A stretch of 64,000 nucleotides of DNA from Mycogone perniciosa (lineage: Eukaryota; Ascomycota; Sordariomycetes; Hypocreales; Hypocreaceae): NCBI GenBank assembly GCA_025331125.1, contig JAOALB010000165.1, forward strand, positions 49,427 through 113,426, given 5' to 3'. The position numbers were made by a program, and so were the translations under genes. Shown piece after piece: positions 1-11,604 of the stretch (positions are counted from its first letter, which is position 1; every line of letters begins with the position of its first letter). The notes under the pieces are model-generated. The model did no database searches. It had not been told where the DNA came from and worked only from the letters and a program-made list of their open reading frames with translations.

Positions 1-1008
1 CTGCTTCTCAAGTTTTCCCCGACAATCAGCATTAGAGGCCGTTTACGATGCGATACTTCCTCCGACGCCGACCCTTTCAAAATAGTCACAATAAGTGCCC
101 ATCTTGATAAACAGTCTCCAGATAGCCAGCTTCAGTCCCTGAGGACCGCACTGTCTTTGAAGTTCTCCGACCCCATGTTTGGTGGACAACTTGCCACCCC
201 CGTGGAGTGCGATCTCAGCAAACTCAGGTCTTGAATGGTGTGGGACCATATGACCAAGGTACGGAACCTCTGGAAGAAGTGACATTTTAATGCCATTCTA
301 ATCGATATATAGCATTGGATAGAGATATTGTGTCTGGACTGTTTATTTTCTGTCTTTTTTTTTTGTTTTTGTTCTTTTCGGTTTGCTCGACGAATTTAGA
401 AGTCTTGGGTTTCTTATATGCATGCAAGGAAGAACACATTTAGCATACGGTGTAAAGTTAAAATGCGGTTCAACTCACATTTTGACTGCTCTCAATAAAC
501 GTAGTTGACCCCCCTGTCTCGAAAGCCCATTAGTACATTGTGATGACCGCATTCAAATCAACGCTTGCTGTCGTTGGCTTGTAATCCCTCGCTTCGTAGC
601 ACGTGGGTTATTGTCTGTGCGTTCTAACAAGATGGGGCATTCTTTTTTCCCCCAATAGCGTGTAGCTACCGAGCCAAAGGATTTACATACCAAACTATGC
701 TAGGCATCCAACAACCACCATTCAGGTGCTGGAACCTGAAGGAATGCAAGACCTGCCTCTTTTGTCAAACAGCTTAAACGCTATGCATGAAAGGAGAAGT
801 TGCCAGCTTAGACGAATTTGGATACGTATTTCCATAGACACAAGATTCTCACAATGAGCCCAAAAGAGCATCTGCCCCAGCGATGTTCGTATTGGCAAGC
901 CCACTTACGGGATGCAGGTGAGATATTACTCCACATCACTACATACCGTTGTAGCATGTCTATAAGTTGTGATTCCGAAACTCTGACTAACAGAGCGAAC
1001 GTGAAATG

Positions 1009-1016
1009 TATATAAT
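1009..1016 (+). promoter_or_regulatory. TATA box of the gene at 1164
   Basis: TATATAAT lies 155 bases upstream of the ATG. The leader between them is CA/CT-rich, as is usual for highly expressed fungal genes. Confidence 0.5.
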
Positions 1017-1112
1017 TGTAGGCTTTCGTCCTCTTGAATCCATTGTCTCACCAGTCAACACTCCAATACTTCAATAACAAGACCAATCAAACTCACAACA
1101 ACCCAACAAAAA

Positions 1113-1149
1113 CCCTTTCACTTCCCCTTTCACTTCCCCTTTCACTTCC
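1113..1149 (+). repeat. Three 12-base tandem repeats in a 5' leader
   Basis: The unit CCTTTCACTTCC is repeated three times just before the ATG at 1164. The pyrimidine-rich array lies in the untranslated leader. Confidence 0.8.
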
Positions 1150-1163
1150 AATCCACCTTCAAG

Positions 1164-1694
1164 ATGCAACTTTCACTTGCTATTGCTGCCCTTGCGCTGG
1201 CTTTCACTGCCTCCGCTGCTCCTGCCACTGTTATTCCTGCCGGCGACATCAACTCTACAGCCGCTGACAACTCTACGGTCATTGATCTCGACTCTTCAGA
1301 TTTTGACGTCAACGACTTGACCGCCAAGGTCTCCGGCTCCAACACCCCTGGCTCTATCTACAGGTTCGGATCAGCATCCGCCTGCCGCAAGGTTTTCTGG
1401 CAATCTGGTGCCTGTGGTCTCAGCACCTACTTCGCCAACAAGGTTGATTCAAAGATGCCCCTTGTTGCTTTTCCCTCCCGCATCTTCGACAAGTATGGCT
1501 CAGCTCAGCACAACAGCCTCTGTGCCAGGGTCATCACCATGACCTACAAGGGTATTACTCGACAGGCCGTGATTGCCGACGAAAACACCAGCAGTGAGCA
1601 GTCTATCGACATGTGCCTGGATATGTGGCAGGCTTTCGGTGGCCACGATAACGACGGCACCATTATCAAGCCCTTTACTTGGTCCATTGCGTAA
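1164..1694 (+). CDS. Secreted RlpA-like double-psi beta-barrel protein
   Basis: A single-exon protein of 176 residues. Residues 1-18 form a typical signal peptide ending ASA-AP, followed by an S/T/D-rich spacer with N-glycosylation sequons (about 30-58). The C-terminal half (about 70-176) fits the double-psi beta-barrel of the RlpA/expansin/cerato-platanin-like families: a GACG motif, a segment with SLCARV before a strand resembling the family's V-x-V-x-D core, then an Asp-Met-Cys/AF...G segment and a final FTWSI strand. Four cysteines could form two disulphides. The usual catalytic Asp region reads AVIADENTS. Fungal relatives are extracellular and some affect host or wall polysaccharides, but no activity can be assigned here. 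It has its own TATA box at 1009 and no operon-like neighbour. Confidence 0.75.
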   Translation: MQLSLAIAALALAFTASAAPATVIPAGDINSTAADNSTVIDLDSSDFDVNDLTAKVSGSNTPGSIYRFGSASACRKVFWQSGACGLSTYFANKVDSKMPLVAFPSRIFDKYGSAQHNSLCARVITMTYKGITRQAVIADENTSSEQSIDMCLDMWQAFGGHDNDGTIIKPFTWSIA

Positions 1695-4239
1695 AGGGAT
1701 GACAGAAATGGGCGGTTGAGCAGGCCGTGATTATAAATAACCTGCTGGATTTCAATGTATAAATGTGTTGGCTCACAGTCCTGTATATAAAAGTTAGTGC
1801 TGCCTGAGACAGAATTCATGAACTTCCTTCTCCTGTATAATTATGTGTATCTTGCTATAACCCTATCCATGTGACTGCCTACTTCGTCTTAGTTGAGTGA
1901 TTAGGAAGTTGACTATATAAACCCGCACATTAAGCCCACATATCTGAATTTCGTATTGATATAGTCAATCTCAATCGGAGGTAAAATTTATCAGATACAT
2001 TATCAGTTGGGTTCCACGGGTGTGTAGACATCCTTAGGCTGCGCCGTTATCGGTGCCAAGTCAATTCCTACCATTGCCATAAGCATAATGGCCTGACGGT
2101 GGTGTGCTAAAAGCTTCAGTTACATAGCACAAATATAGGATACATAGAACAAGTGGACCTTGAGCCTAAGTAGCGAGACAATGAATCAAAGAGGCGTGCA
2201 CTTTGATATTAAATATTCCCGAGATGGGGAAGAATGTAACCCTGTGACAAGGCTGATATCCCATTTAGGAAACTGTGCGGATACAATACTCAACTGCAGT
2301 CCCCAACTTTACGCCACAAGATATCACATGATGAACGTGGGTCAAGGCAGTGAGGCAGCTTGGCTGCAATACTTTTGCTTTCTAACTATATACCAACTTC
2401 GGGTTTGCCGGGTAGGTACGTGTAGGCAAGTGAGGATTGATTAGACCACAACTAGCCACATTTCATGTTCTCCAGATACCCAGAGCATACGCATCCTTTG
2501 AAATACTTGAACTCAGTCTTCAGTTTATTGACTATATTTGGACATAGATGGAAGCCTAAGATAAAGGCTATGTGCGAGAAGCCGCATCATTGAAACTAAG
2601 AGGGCGCGGGCGATCGATTATTCATCTTCGGGTGCGTAGATATAAAGGCTACCATTGCCGAATAAATTGCACTCCATGTTACGGCGTAAGAAGAAATATG
2701 ACTCTGCGGTACAATGATCAGACCACTGCAGTAAAGATTTTCTTGAATAGGGCGGATCCTAGCGAGTCTGGTTCTACTAAACCAACCATTATGTAAATAG
2801 TTTTATGATGGACGACAAACAAGGTGTTGAGACTCGACAATGAGACATTCCAAAGGTCACAAAGCTGATAGTTCTGCCCAATCCTTAGCCAAACCATTAT
2901 ACGAGACTGAGCGGTCACTGTGGCGTGAGTTAACGAAACAGGCGCAGCGAATACGGTCTGACTTATCTGTGGATCTAGCTTATTAGTCTTTAGCTATTTA
3001 TGCATTCCTAATGCGCGCCTTCTTAAAACATATTCTTTTCGTATTAACGTTTTCTTCTCATAGTCAAATTCCTTCGAATCCTGATATAATTAGCGCCATA
3101 ACTACAAGAGATGGTTGCTGGGTCTATGTCAGGTACTTGTGATGGGCGAGGTTCGCCTAAGTACATACATGGGACTCATCCGACTGCTAGACATTGTTTA
3201 CTGTTGCGTAATGATTCCCTCCACTATTACCAGGTCTTTGCTGTGCCAAAATGGACCCACAGAAGCACTCATTGCCATGACGCCATAATGAGCGTATCAT
3301 CGATTTCCATTATGACCCATCTGGATGTCATCCTTCAGCCAATAAGAGGATAAAGATGGCACCAACAGCAGGTTTCATCCATAAAAGGCATAACTGGATG
3401 TGACAGAGCGATATTATTGGTGCCCACACGGGCAGGGAATGTATATGGGATTTGACTTCATGATCACCAAAGGCAGAGGGGAAAGTCCGCCACTGGAATC
3501 GATAAAGGCATCTGCCGACAGACGCTTTCCCACGCAGATCAAATCTTCCATTGTGATTGGTTTGGTTGCACATCAGCTGCCATATGCCGGCACTGATAAC
3601 GGATTAGATTGTTGGATGGTAGCCATGCAGACTACAGCCCGTGATGCATGTCTCAGACGACACGAGTTCTAGACTGTCCGTCACAAGCAGCTCTGAAACC
3701 GCCCCCATTGCAATGGAGTTAGACCTGACGATAGACACCAGCACTAGTATACCGAGATTCACTCTCGATTGGTCGAAACCTTGAGAGCCTATTCTGCGGG
3801 CACCAGTCACACAAATCCCATTCCCCTCGGTGAGCTGCCTCTTAGTCTTCAGAAGAAGCTTGGTTTGTGGCGTGGGAATTGCTTCAGCTCGGTAAACTAG
3901 CAACGAGCAGTGGCGCAACTGAGACGCTCTCGCATGCTATCACCTTGTCACATCACAGGTCGATAGGCAGAGAGGCAGACGCAACACTGTGCACATGTAC
4001 GTGGTTGGCCGTATAGCTCTCCCTGGATGCCTTCACTCGAACATTTGTAACCACTCAGTTACTTTCTTGGAGGTTTGAGCAAGCGCTGGTGGCTGTGAGG
4101 GCTGCGATATCCCTCCTATGGGAAATCGATAGCCTGAAAGCAGCACGCCTCATTGTAATTATCGTGAGTAACTGACATCTCAATTGATGCTTCAAGATAA
4201 TAAACATCAACACTGCAACTCTCAGGACCATTTCGCGAG
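1695..4239. other. Intergenic, no supported gene
   Basis: About 2.5 kb with only short unconvincing frames (for example 3400-3672 plus and 3604-3918 minus). I saw no transposon ends, tandem arrays or RNA gene. Confidence 0.5.
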
Positions 4240-4248
4240 TATATATAG
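4240..4248 (+). promoter_or_regulatory. TATA box of the gene at 4376
   Basis: TATATATAG lies 136 bases upstream of the ATG, followed by a C/A-rich leader with repeated CATC. Confidence 0.6.
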
Positions 4249-4375
4249 AGCCTGAGACTCACTCCCAACATCTTCATCTAAAGCATTCGAGCAAACACAT
4301 CAAGAACTGGCACTATCTGACCAAGTCTTCTCCTACTACCATCCACAATTTACTACTTATCATCATCCCATCATC

Positions 4376-5605
4376 ATGCCAAATGCATACCAAGACTACG
4401 GCGAGCTCAGAGTCACCTTGACCTCCGCCTATGACTGGGTCTACGATGACGCGGGCGCTGGCTCTAACCGAGATGTTACCTTCTGGCACCCCAAGTCTCA
4501 AGGTGACCTTCGACCCTTGGGCTCCATTGGTATTGGCGGCTACGACGATCAAGTCAATGGCAAGCGAGCAACGCTCTTGATCGGACCAAATGGCACCAAT
4601 TCTGGATACAAGCCCGCCTTTGCGTCGCCTACTGGGTTCAACCAGGTCTGGAACGATGGTGGCAGTGGTGGTGATCATGATGGCACCATCTGGCGACCTG
4701 TCGCTCCGTCTGGATACAGGGCCTTGGGTGACGTTGCCTGGGGTGGCTACAGCCAACCTCCGGTGAACGCCATCTGGTGTGTGCGAGAGAATCTTACTTC
4801 TCAGACGGCTGTGTTGGCAGACGGGTCTTTGTGGGACGACGAAGGTTCCGGAGCGAACATGAACGTTTCTTGCTGGGAGGTATACCCATCTTCCGCTGGT
4901 CTCAATGGAAGCGAGAATGTTCCTCTTCTGACGGGATGCTTCCTGGCCTATGAAGACTATGGAAAGCCCGACTTCATTCCCTACGTGCCTGTCTTGAAGA
5001 TTCCCAATGCCTTCAAGGACTTCAGTACCCCTCCGCCAAAGATCACGCCAACCACCATACCAACCAAGGGCAAGATTTACAACGACATCATACAATGCAG
5101 CGTCACGTTGCCTTTCACGGCGTACTTCCCGCCCATGGATAATAGATGCGTCAAGAACATCAGCAACCCCTTCTGCACCCTGAGCAGGTCAGTCTCATGG
5201 ATCGCGGAGGCCGTGTGGTGGAACGAAGGCCGGGAGTCCTTTGAGCGTTCGCATGAGGTCAAGTACGGCGTTTCCAAGACGCAGAGCCAGGAAATGGAAC
5301 ACAGCGTGGGCATCTCAGTTTCGGCCAGCTCCGGCATCGGTCTTTCGGAGTTCAGCGTCACTCTGAACTACCAGTTCACATCGAGAGAATCGTCCTCGCA
5401 CACGGAATTCACTGAAGAGACGATCAGCGAGACGAAGAAGGTAGCTCCTGGCGAAGCTGTTGTTCTGTTCTGCCAGCGCATTAACTTCAAGGGTACGCGT
5501 GCCGATGGCTCCGTTATGAGCGATAACAATGTTTTGGCTGCGAACACACTCTACTTTACCGCATGCGATCTTCCCAAGGACTTTTCGCCACAGAATTTGG
5601 CTTGA
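4376..5605 (+). CDS. Vps62-domain protein with aerolysin-like C-terminal half
   Basis: An intronless protein of 409 residues. The N-terminal half (about 10-165) carries repeats of the Vps62/DUF946 type: aromatic-rich segments followed by W-x-P...G-[YD]-x-x-L-G-x-[IV]-x-x-G-G-Y, seen twice (WHPKSQGDLRPLGSIGIGGY and the WRPVAPSGYRALGDVAWGGY segment). The C-terminal half (about 235-405) has long Ser/Thr/Glu-rich amphipathic stretches (EVKYGVSKTQSQEMEHSVGI, then TSRESSSHTEFTEETISETK). These resemble the stem and membrane-hairpin region of aerolysin-family beta pore-forming proteins. No signal peptide is visible, so it is cytosolic or exported unconventionally. Proteins with this pairing occur in fungi and some bacteria; their role is not established. 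The pore-forming reading is an inference from pattern, not a demonstrated toxin. Confidence 0.65.
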   Translation: MPNAYQDYGELRVTLTSAYDWVYDDAGAGSNRDVTFWHPKSQGDLRPLGSIGIGGYDDQVNGKRATLLIGPNGTNSGYKPAFASPTGFNQVWNDGGSGGDHDGTIWRPVAPSGYRALGDVAWGGYSQPPVNAIWCVRENLTSQTAVLADGSLWDDEGSGANMNVSCWEVYPSSAGLNGSENVPLLTGCFLAYEDYGKPDFIPYVPVLKIPNAFKDFSTPPPKITPTTIPTKGKIYNDIIQCSVTLPFTAYFPPMDNRCVKNISNPFCTLSRSVSWIAEAVWWNEGRESFERSHEVKYGVSKTQSQEMEHSVGISVSASSGIGLSEFSVTLNYQFTSRESSSHTEFTEETISETKKVAPGEAVVLFCQRINFKGTRADGSVMSDNNVLAANTLYFTACDLPKDFSPQNLA

Positions 5606-7067
5606 TGATGATCTACTGAAGGCCAAGGATAAGGACAAATTGTGACTGTGAGCTGTTGGTGAAGCGCAACAGTGTATTCCTTCATGAGGTACGCCAGAGG
5701 CTCAGTCTGTCTTTTTCTGTACTCAGCCTTGGTTCGCCATTCTTTAGCATCTCAAGATTTTAGTCGTATCTTAGCTAGCTGTTAAGTCCACTATTTTGCT
5801 TAAACCCAGTCCGTTGGGGAAATTTCTGTTCTGCAAGTGTCCTGTGATGCCTGATTACAAAATTCCGAGTGCGGGAGAGGGGAGAGGGGAGTGTTAAAGC
5901 AGGCATGCAGTTATCATTCTTGACCTATTCATTTCTTTTTACCCCAACTCAATTTTGTGACATGGCTAATATTATGAGAGAAATACTACTATATTATGCC
6001 GTTTTGTGGGAGCATCTCTAAACAGGGGATGCCATCGAGATGTCTTTCCTCCCTACTCCGTAATCTCGGCACATGTAGTATTCCAATTACCGTCTTGGAT
6101 CACGATAGAGTGGTGGAGCATATGAATAAGCATTATGCATAATACGGGTATTACGAAGTGCTGGCTGGATCCTAATATGTGATACAACTTCGTGCCGCCG
6201 CGGTGCCTGTAGCTTTGATAGGTCAAGCCAGGGTTCGAGACACGACGAAGCTGGATAATAGTGCAGAGACTACTCCGTATTGAGTGAGATGTCATAATCA
6301 TGGGGTCCGGGTAATGATTGGGTGCAGATCCGTGCGGCACGAAGCGAGATGTGGTCTCGATGCAGAATTGAGGCGGCATTGCGGCATTTCTGCAAGACTC
6401 TACTCCGTAGCATTGGAACATTAAAGTCCTCATTACATGGGATGAGTGAGTGGGCGATGTCTGCCGGAAACCATACAAGGTGCGATTAGGCCGTTGCTTC
6501 TCGTGAGACTTCTCAGTCACACGAATACTCCAGTGGCCAGGATTGCAAAGTCCAAGCTATGGCGATTGAAGGCCATTTATTCAAGTGCCAAGTGTCTTGT
6601 CAATGTTGGCAAACAAGGATCGATATGCAGACTAATATCTCGAGTGCTTTTTAACCTTAGGAATACGGAGTACTGTGGAGTACTACAATACGAGTGGAGA
6701 ATGCAGGGATCATTGAATCTGCAGGCAATGCAGCGATGCATATACAGAAACTCCAGAAGTCTTGAAGTTCGCACCTAAATCCAAGGGACAACGTCCACAG
6801 AGTAGTATCAAAGAAGACCACAAATTGGCGGCTCATGACTGTAACCACGAAGAAGCAAACTGGAAGAGAGATCATGGACATTAATATGTCTTCTTTCAGC
6901 ATCAATAGATGAAGAATGTAAATGATTAGTCAGCAATAACAAGCTCTAGGCTCTGATTGACCATATCATTCTCTTTAGCTATGTGGCCTCGACATGCCGC
7001 GTAGACTAATTTTGATTCTGCAATTCCCTCATCCTCAAGAAGTCAGACCGTTAATACTACCGACACA
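5606..7067. other. Intergenic with four TACGGAGTA motifs
   Basis: There is no supported gene. The motif TACTCCGTA/TACGGAGTA occurs at 6054, 6271, 6401 and 6664. A G-rich run (GGGAGAGGGGAGAGGGGAG) lies near 5875. Confidence 0.55.
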
Positions 7068-8114
7068 ATGGCGGATATCCGGAAATTGATCCAGCAGTCG
7101 CTGCCAGTAGACGTCAGCAAGCCATATGACCCCTCGACCCTCAAGGATAAGACGGTGCTCATCACAGGCGGAGCCAATGGCTTGGGCGCGCATATGGTCC
7201 GCCACTGGGCCTCTCACGGAGCGAATGTTATAATTGGAGATATTTCTGATGCGGCAGGGGAGGAGCTCGTGGCGTCACTTCGGAGCGAGTATCCCAAGGG
7301 GGTCTTCGAGTTCTGGCACTGCGATGTCACAGACTGGGAGTCTCAGGTCAGCCTTTTCGAGGCTGCTGTGAGAGCCAGTCCCCATTGGGCCATAGACGTT
7401 GTGGTCCCCAATGCAGGAATCCTCCTCGTTGGACAGGCAATGAAGTTTGAGAATCCCAGTCTGAAGGATGGTCAACTCCACAAGCCTAACACGGCGACCT
7501 TCGACGTGAACATCAAGGGGGTCACATATACCACACACCTTGCGATCTATCACCTTTCCCGGAACAATCGGCCAGACCGCTGCATTCTTCTCATTGGTTC
7601 CTTGTCGTCTCTTATCCCTTTGCCGGGCCAGGCCCAATACACCATGAGCAAACATGCCGTTCTGGGTCTCTTCCGTACCCTGCGTGGAACGACCTTCATG
7701 AAAAGCATCCGTGTCAACATGATTGCACCCTATTACACCGCACAGACCGCAATGCTAAGGCCGTCGGCGGAGGCCATGTTCCTGTCCGGCTCCGCTGGCC
7801 CGGGACAAGTTCCAGATGTCGTCGATGCTGCCACACGTCTGATTGCTGATGAGTCAGTTGTCGGCCGTTCACTTATCATCGGTCCACGAATTAAGTCTCA
7901 CGGCGTCAAGGGTGTTGAGCAGGACGAACGCTTTGTCGTGGCTGACGAAGAAGGCAATGGCCAAGGACGGGGAATCTGGGAATGTTATGCCCACGACTAC
8001 GATGAGGCGGATATTTTTGTGCGGAGATATGTGTGGTTTCTCAATGCGGTTGCAAATGCTAGAGGAATGTTTGCGTGGGTCAGTGATATTCTTGGTATTT
8101 GGAAGAGAACTTGA
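7068..8114 (+). CDS. Short-chain dehydrogenase/reductase
   Basis: An intronless protein of 348 residues, longer than the usual 250-300 of classical SDRs. The Rossmann cofactor motif TGGANGLG is at 33-40, Asp58 follows the second strand (suggesting NAD(H) over NADP(H)), PNAG is at 114-117, a catalytic Ser is in GSLSS (178-181), and YTMSK at 191-195 gives the Tyr/Lys pair. The C-terminal extension (about 265-348) has acidic and aromatic stretches and may cover the active site, as in fungal 15-hydroxyprostaglandin-dehydrogenase-like SDRs. The substrate is unknown and there are no neighbouring secondary-metabolism genes. There is no signal peptide. The ATG context (ACACAATGG) is good for fungi. 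Confidence 0.85.
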   Translation: MADIRKLIQQSLPVDVSKPYDPSTLKDKTVLITGGANGLGAHMVRHWASHGANVIIGDISDAAGEELVASLRSEYPKGVFEFWHCDVTDWESQVSLFEAAVRASPHWAIDVVVPNAGILLVGQAMKFENPSLKDGQLHKPNTATFDVNIKGVTYTTHLAIYHLSRNNRPDRCILLIGSLSSLIPLPGQAQYTMSKHAVLGLFRTLRGTTFMKSIRVNMIAPYYTAQTAMLRPSAEAMFLSGSAGPGQVPDVVDAATRLIADESVVGRSLIIGPRIKSHGVKGVEQDERFVVADEEGNGQGRGIWECYAHDYDEADIFVRRYVWFLNAVANARGMFAWVSDILGIWKRT

Positions 8115-8204
8115 GTCTTTGTGCTCAACACGACGCTAGAAACCATGATCCATAACTGATTTTCATAACCATTCTCAAAAAGACACGCCGGCATTAAAAG
8201 GTCG

Positions 8205-8729
8205 TTAATTACACTGAATTGACTTGGCATTTGTGAACCAATATTGTGGGAAATTCAGCTTCCTTCCCTCAGTCCACTTTGTGATATCAGAGAGACCTGG
8301 TGCATTGATCTTTTTAGACCTGAAATTTCCACCATCATCAAGGCAGTCACCTGGCTTTACGGTGAAGGTGCAAGAGAGGTCTAGTCGGTCAGAAAAAAGA
8401 TTGCGATCCTCAGAGCTAGAAATATATAACACTCACTCTCAGATATCCAAATGGATCCGATGGTTTGCCATTCAATCGTATAGCAGTCGTTGCCGTTCCC
8501 GAACGTAACACCTTTATTGGGACCCTTGTAGTTCCTTCTTGAGAGTCAGTAATGTGATATGACACAGATACGATTCAACCTACGCTCCAGCCCAGATCCA
8601 AATTTTATTGGAACCGCGGCGTGCGATCTCTGGGACGTTAGGTTCGGCCTCAGCCGCAGGTGCGCAGCTGCCAATTTGGGCAATGGCCGCAAGAGAGAGC
8701 AATGCCGCGTTTTTAATGTTGAACAACAT
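8205..8729 (-). CDS. Small secreted protein, three exons
   Basis: Reconstructed minus-strand gene with exons 8584-8729, 8437-8537 and 8205-8380. The introns are 46 and 56 bases (donors GTAGGT and GTGAGT; acceptors AAG and TAG), giving 140 residues. Both joins keep frame and the product reads smoothly. Residues 1-22 form a signal peptide (ending GSCA). A short acidic propeptide ends in Ala-Arg-Arg (a Kex2-like dibasic site, about residue 38), then a mature domain of about 100 residues begins with the Trp-rich segment IWIWAGARNYKG. Four cysteines are in the mature part (DCYTIEW, LSCTF, GDCLDD and the C-terminal QCN). Function is unknown; it looks like an effector or antimicrobial type. The weakest point is the first acceptor, AAG instead of CAG/TAG. 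Confidence 0.6.
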
Positions 8730-11604
8730 TGCGGAAGAGTCGTTAGGATAAGGAGTTGACAAGGTGGTAAACAGGTACGGAGGAGGCAAGATAGCGAACG
8801 GTTGTTGGGTTGGGGCAGACTGACGTACTTATATCATGAAAGCTAAAAATGCCAATAAATCCAAAAGTACGGAGTAGATATTACGGAGTAGACCTCATGC
8901 AAACAAATCGGGCACGCCCCTAAAAGCGGGTCGCAGAAGCAATGGTACGCGCTGGGACTCCCTAGTAGTACTAGGAAGGGGTTGCCAGGCTTCCGTCCTA
9001 TGATAGACCTCGTAGGAAGCACTTTACTTGGCTAGAACAGTGTCTAGATTAATATGACATGTCGATCATTCGTTTGAAACGCGTATCCCGCATCTTTTCA
9101 AGCAAAAGACTAGTATTAAACATAACTACGGAGTACTCAAAGCTTATAGACGATACGAGTAAATAGCCGTAATACTCGTATCTACATTCCCCAGACGAGG
9201 ATCTTGAAGGCGCTTGAGAGTGAAATGAAGCGCATACGGAGTACTAGTGTGGCAGTACTAGTCCTAGAAGTAGTGGGTAGAGTGTATGCCTTATGTGACG
9301 CTTCTATATAGTAGTTCCGTTGACTGCTTTAACAACAAGTACTCGTAGTATCGCAATATACTACCATATGGATACTATTATTACTACTATAAAAACGTGG
9401 GGGAGTATGGATATATTCTTATACCGTGACAGCCATCACCGTAATTACTTGCCGCCGCAAAGCTGCTATTGCAAGCACCATACATACAGAGTAGACCGAA
9501 GACATACCAGCAGGCGCCCCTGTCAGCCATTTCTATGTTCAGCAGGGGTAGCCTGGAGTGATGGTGGCTTACGGAGTATTATACAGCACTCATTCTAGTC
9601 CAGACAAGGTAGGTCGGGTCATCTCGTGCCGGGGCTCAGTTTAATACTAGTGCATATTATTAGCTAGGAGTTATGGCCCCAAAAGTACGAACATTACGAG
9701 TACGCGGTATGTCGGAGTGCCTTCTACTTCCGTATGTATGGAATACGAGTACTACAGTTCCAGGAAACGAGATTCATACTTATTGGTGCGGCTTCCTAAT
9801 ACTCTCTCTTCAGAACTTGTATAGAGGCCGCAAAATTGAAGTTATTTGCGAGTATGCTACTCCGTAGAGTGGCTAAGTTTGGTGTGCTGCCCAAAATTAC
9901 CACCAATGATTCCCAGGCTTGAGAGCCATGTAATAGATACACACTACGGAGTACTCCGTACTAGTATTAATAAGACATACGAGTATGTGGCTGCCAATAT
10001 GAAGTCGAAATAGTGGGTATCGGACTTTTGGTCAGCCTGTGCCCGGTTTCTAGGGCCTTATAAATTAGCCAGTAGATGATCTCCTAATAGCGCATAGGAT
10101 TCCCATCGGTGATTGACAAAATGTCAAATGATGCAAAATGTCAAATGATGAGGAACATGGATTCCTCCAGACAAAGAATGAACCACCTGATTTGACACCT
10201 CCCATCAACCGAAGAGGTAATCCTCGTTTAAGAATAGGAATGATAATAATGGCAATAATATCCCAACGGAACATTTTGGCAGGATGATTAAACTACTGAC
10301 TATTAGGAGTTAACCAATCTGACCCCTCACTTTGTAAGCGCCCCATCTGGCGCAACCACTGCGAGACCTCGGAGACCCTCGACATGTCGATATTTCGATT
10401 CCCGATTGCTTCGCACAATGTGTAGCTTGGACAGCTCTTAAACTGTTCGCTAGAGCACATTACTCATGTCACGTCGCGTGTTGAGGAGCTTTACATGCTA
10501 ATGGGTATCTGCATCAGCTAACACTTCGTGGGGCGACGTCCTGCAATAGCCAGCATTTCGAGTGACTGGGGGTACGCATATAAACAGCGAGAGAGTGGGA
10601 CCTTCTCCAAGCTTCCAATTAATATACGAGCATAGTAAATACAGAGTACTAGATACTACTCTATCGTTAGAGCCGGTCTCACGGCAATATGGCCCGATTC
10701 TTGAAGATCCTCAGTGGAGAGTCAAATCGCCTTCGATATCGCACACTCAAAATCCTTAGCTCCTTAGGACCCAGCCAGTACTCCGTACCTTGGTAAGTAC
10801 AATCGTAAAGACTAAACAAAGCGCTAAAATCTTATAGAAGCCACAAAGAAATGTAGTGTAATTTAGTGGAGCAACTGTTCTAAATCCACCACTCGTACGG
10901 AGTACGGAGTACTGAGTACTAGTATTAAAGTAATGACTTCAAAGATTTCCCTGATTAACTACTTCGTACTTCGTATTAAGGAGATCCCCCCAGCCTCGTA
11001 ATTGATTAGCCATTTATATATGATGACTAAAGATAAGTTGCTCACTAAGCTGTAGAATAAACTGGGCCAATACTCCATACTGCTTACGTTACATATGCGG
11101 GCTTGTCCGAATCTAACCCGAGACGCAGTGTGGTGGAGAGTTTCCATAGAAAGTGTAAAGAAATACAGCTATATGTGCATACCTCGGGGTAATGTGGCCA
11201 TATCCCTACCCGACTCATAGAATTTACCGGTCGTAGCTGGGCGTGATTTGCAATAGTAGGCAAATACCTCCTCTGTAAGATACGAATTTGTTTGTGAAGA
11301 GGTTATGTACTGGAGCATAAGCAGGAATGTGGGATCGAAAGCGATGGAGTAATACAGGACCATGGAAATTTGTTGGTCCTATTGAGAGTACTTGACTTCC
11401 AAGACGCTGTTTTCCTAGCCAAGGATGGCAATGAACCTATCTCTGCGGTGGTCAGTCCATACTCCCTGGCAGCCAGTAGGACATCAAATAAAGCCGAGGA
11501 ACCGACTGTATGGATAGACACTGTTGGAACAAGATTGAGAAGCTGGAGACACCTTGCGGGCACCAGCACGCCTGGTGATGAAGAAACCACCAAAACACAC
11601 CATC
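8730..11604. other. Intergenic, dense in TACGGAGTA motifs
   Basis: No supported gene in 2.9 kb. TACGGAGTA or its complement starts at 8868, 8882, 9127, 9235, 9570, 9858, 9945, 9952, 10789, 10896 and 10903, with related TACGAGTA/AGTACTAG strings between. The pair at 9945-9960 forms the perfect palindrome TACGGAGTACTCCGTA. A 17-base direct repeat (AAAATGTCAAATGATG type) is at about 10118-10151. Confidence 0.6.

Larger units (their letters stand above)
1..1163. other. Intergenic, no supported gene
   Basis: No reading frame here has convincing codon pattern or domains. A minus-strand frame at 43-285 has an ATG and 80 codons, but I recognise nothing in it. The right end (from about 1009) is the promoter and leader of the secreted protein at 1164. 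Confidence 0.5.

Noticed and set aside
43..285. 80-codon minus-strand frame at the left edge
   Set aside because: It has an ATG, but no domain, signal peptide or splice partner could be seen, so chance is as likely.
4313..5095. 260-codon minus-strand frame opposite the Vps62 gene
   Set aside because: It is a shadow frame; the plus strand shows clear domain repeats and a TATA box.
6190..6260. GGTTCGA string suggesting a tRNA T-arm
   Set aside because: No acceptor stem, anticodon arm or D-arm could be folded around it.
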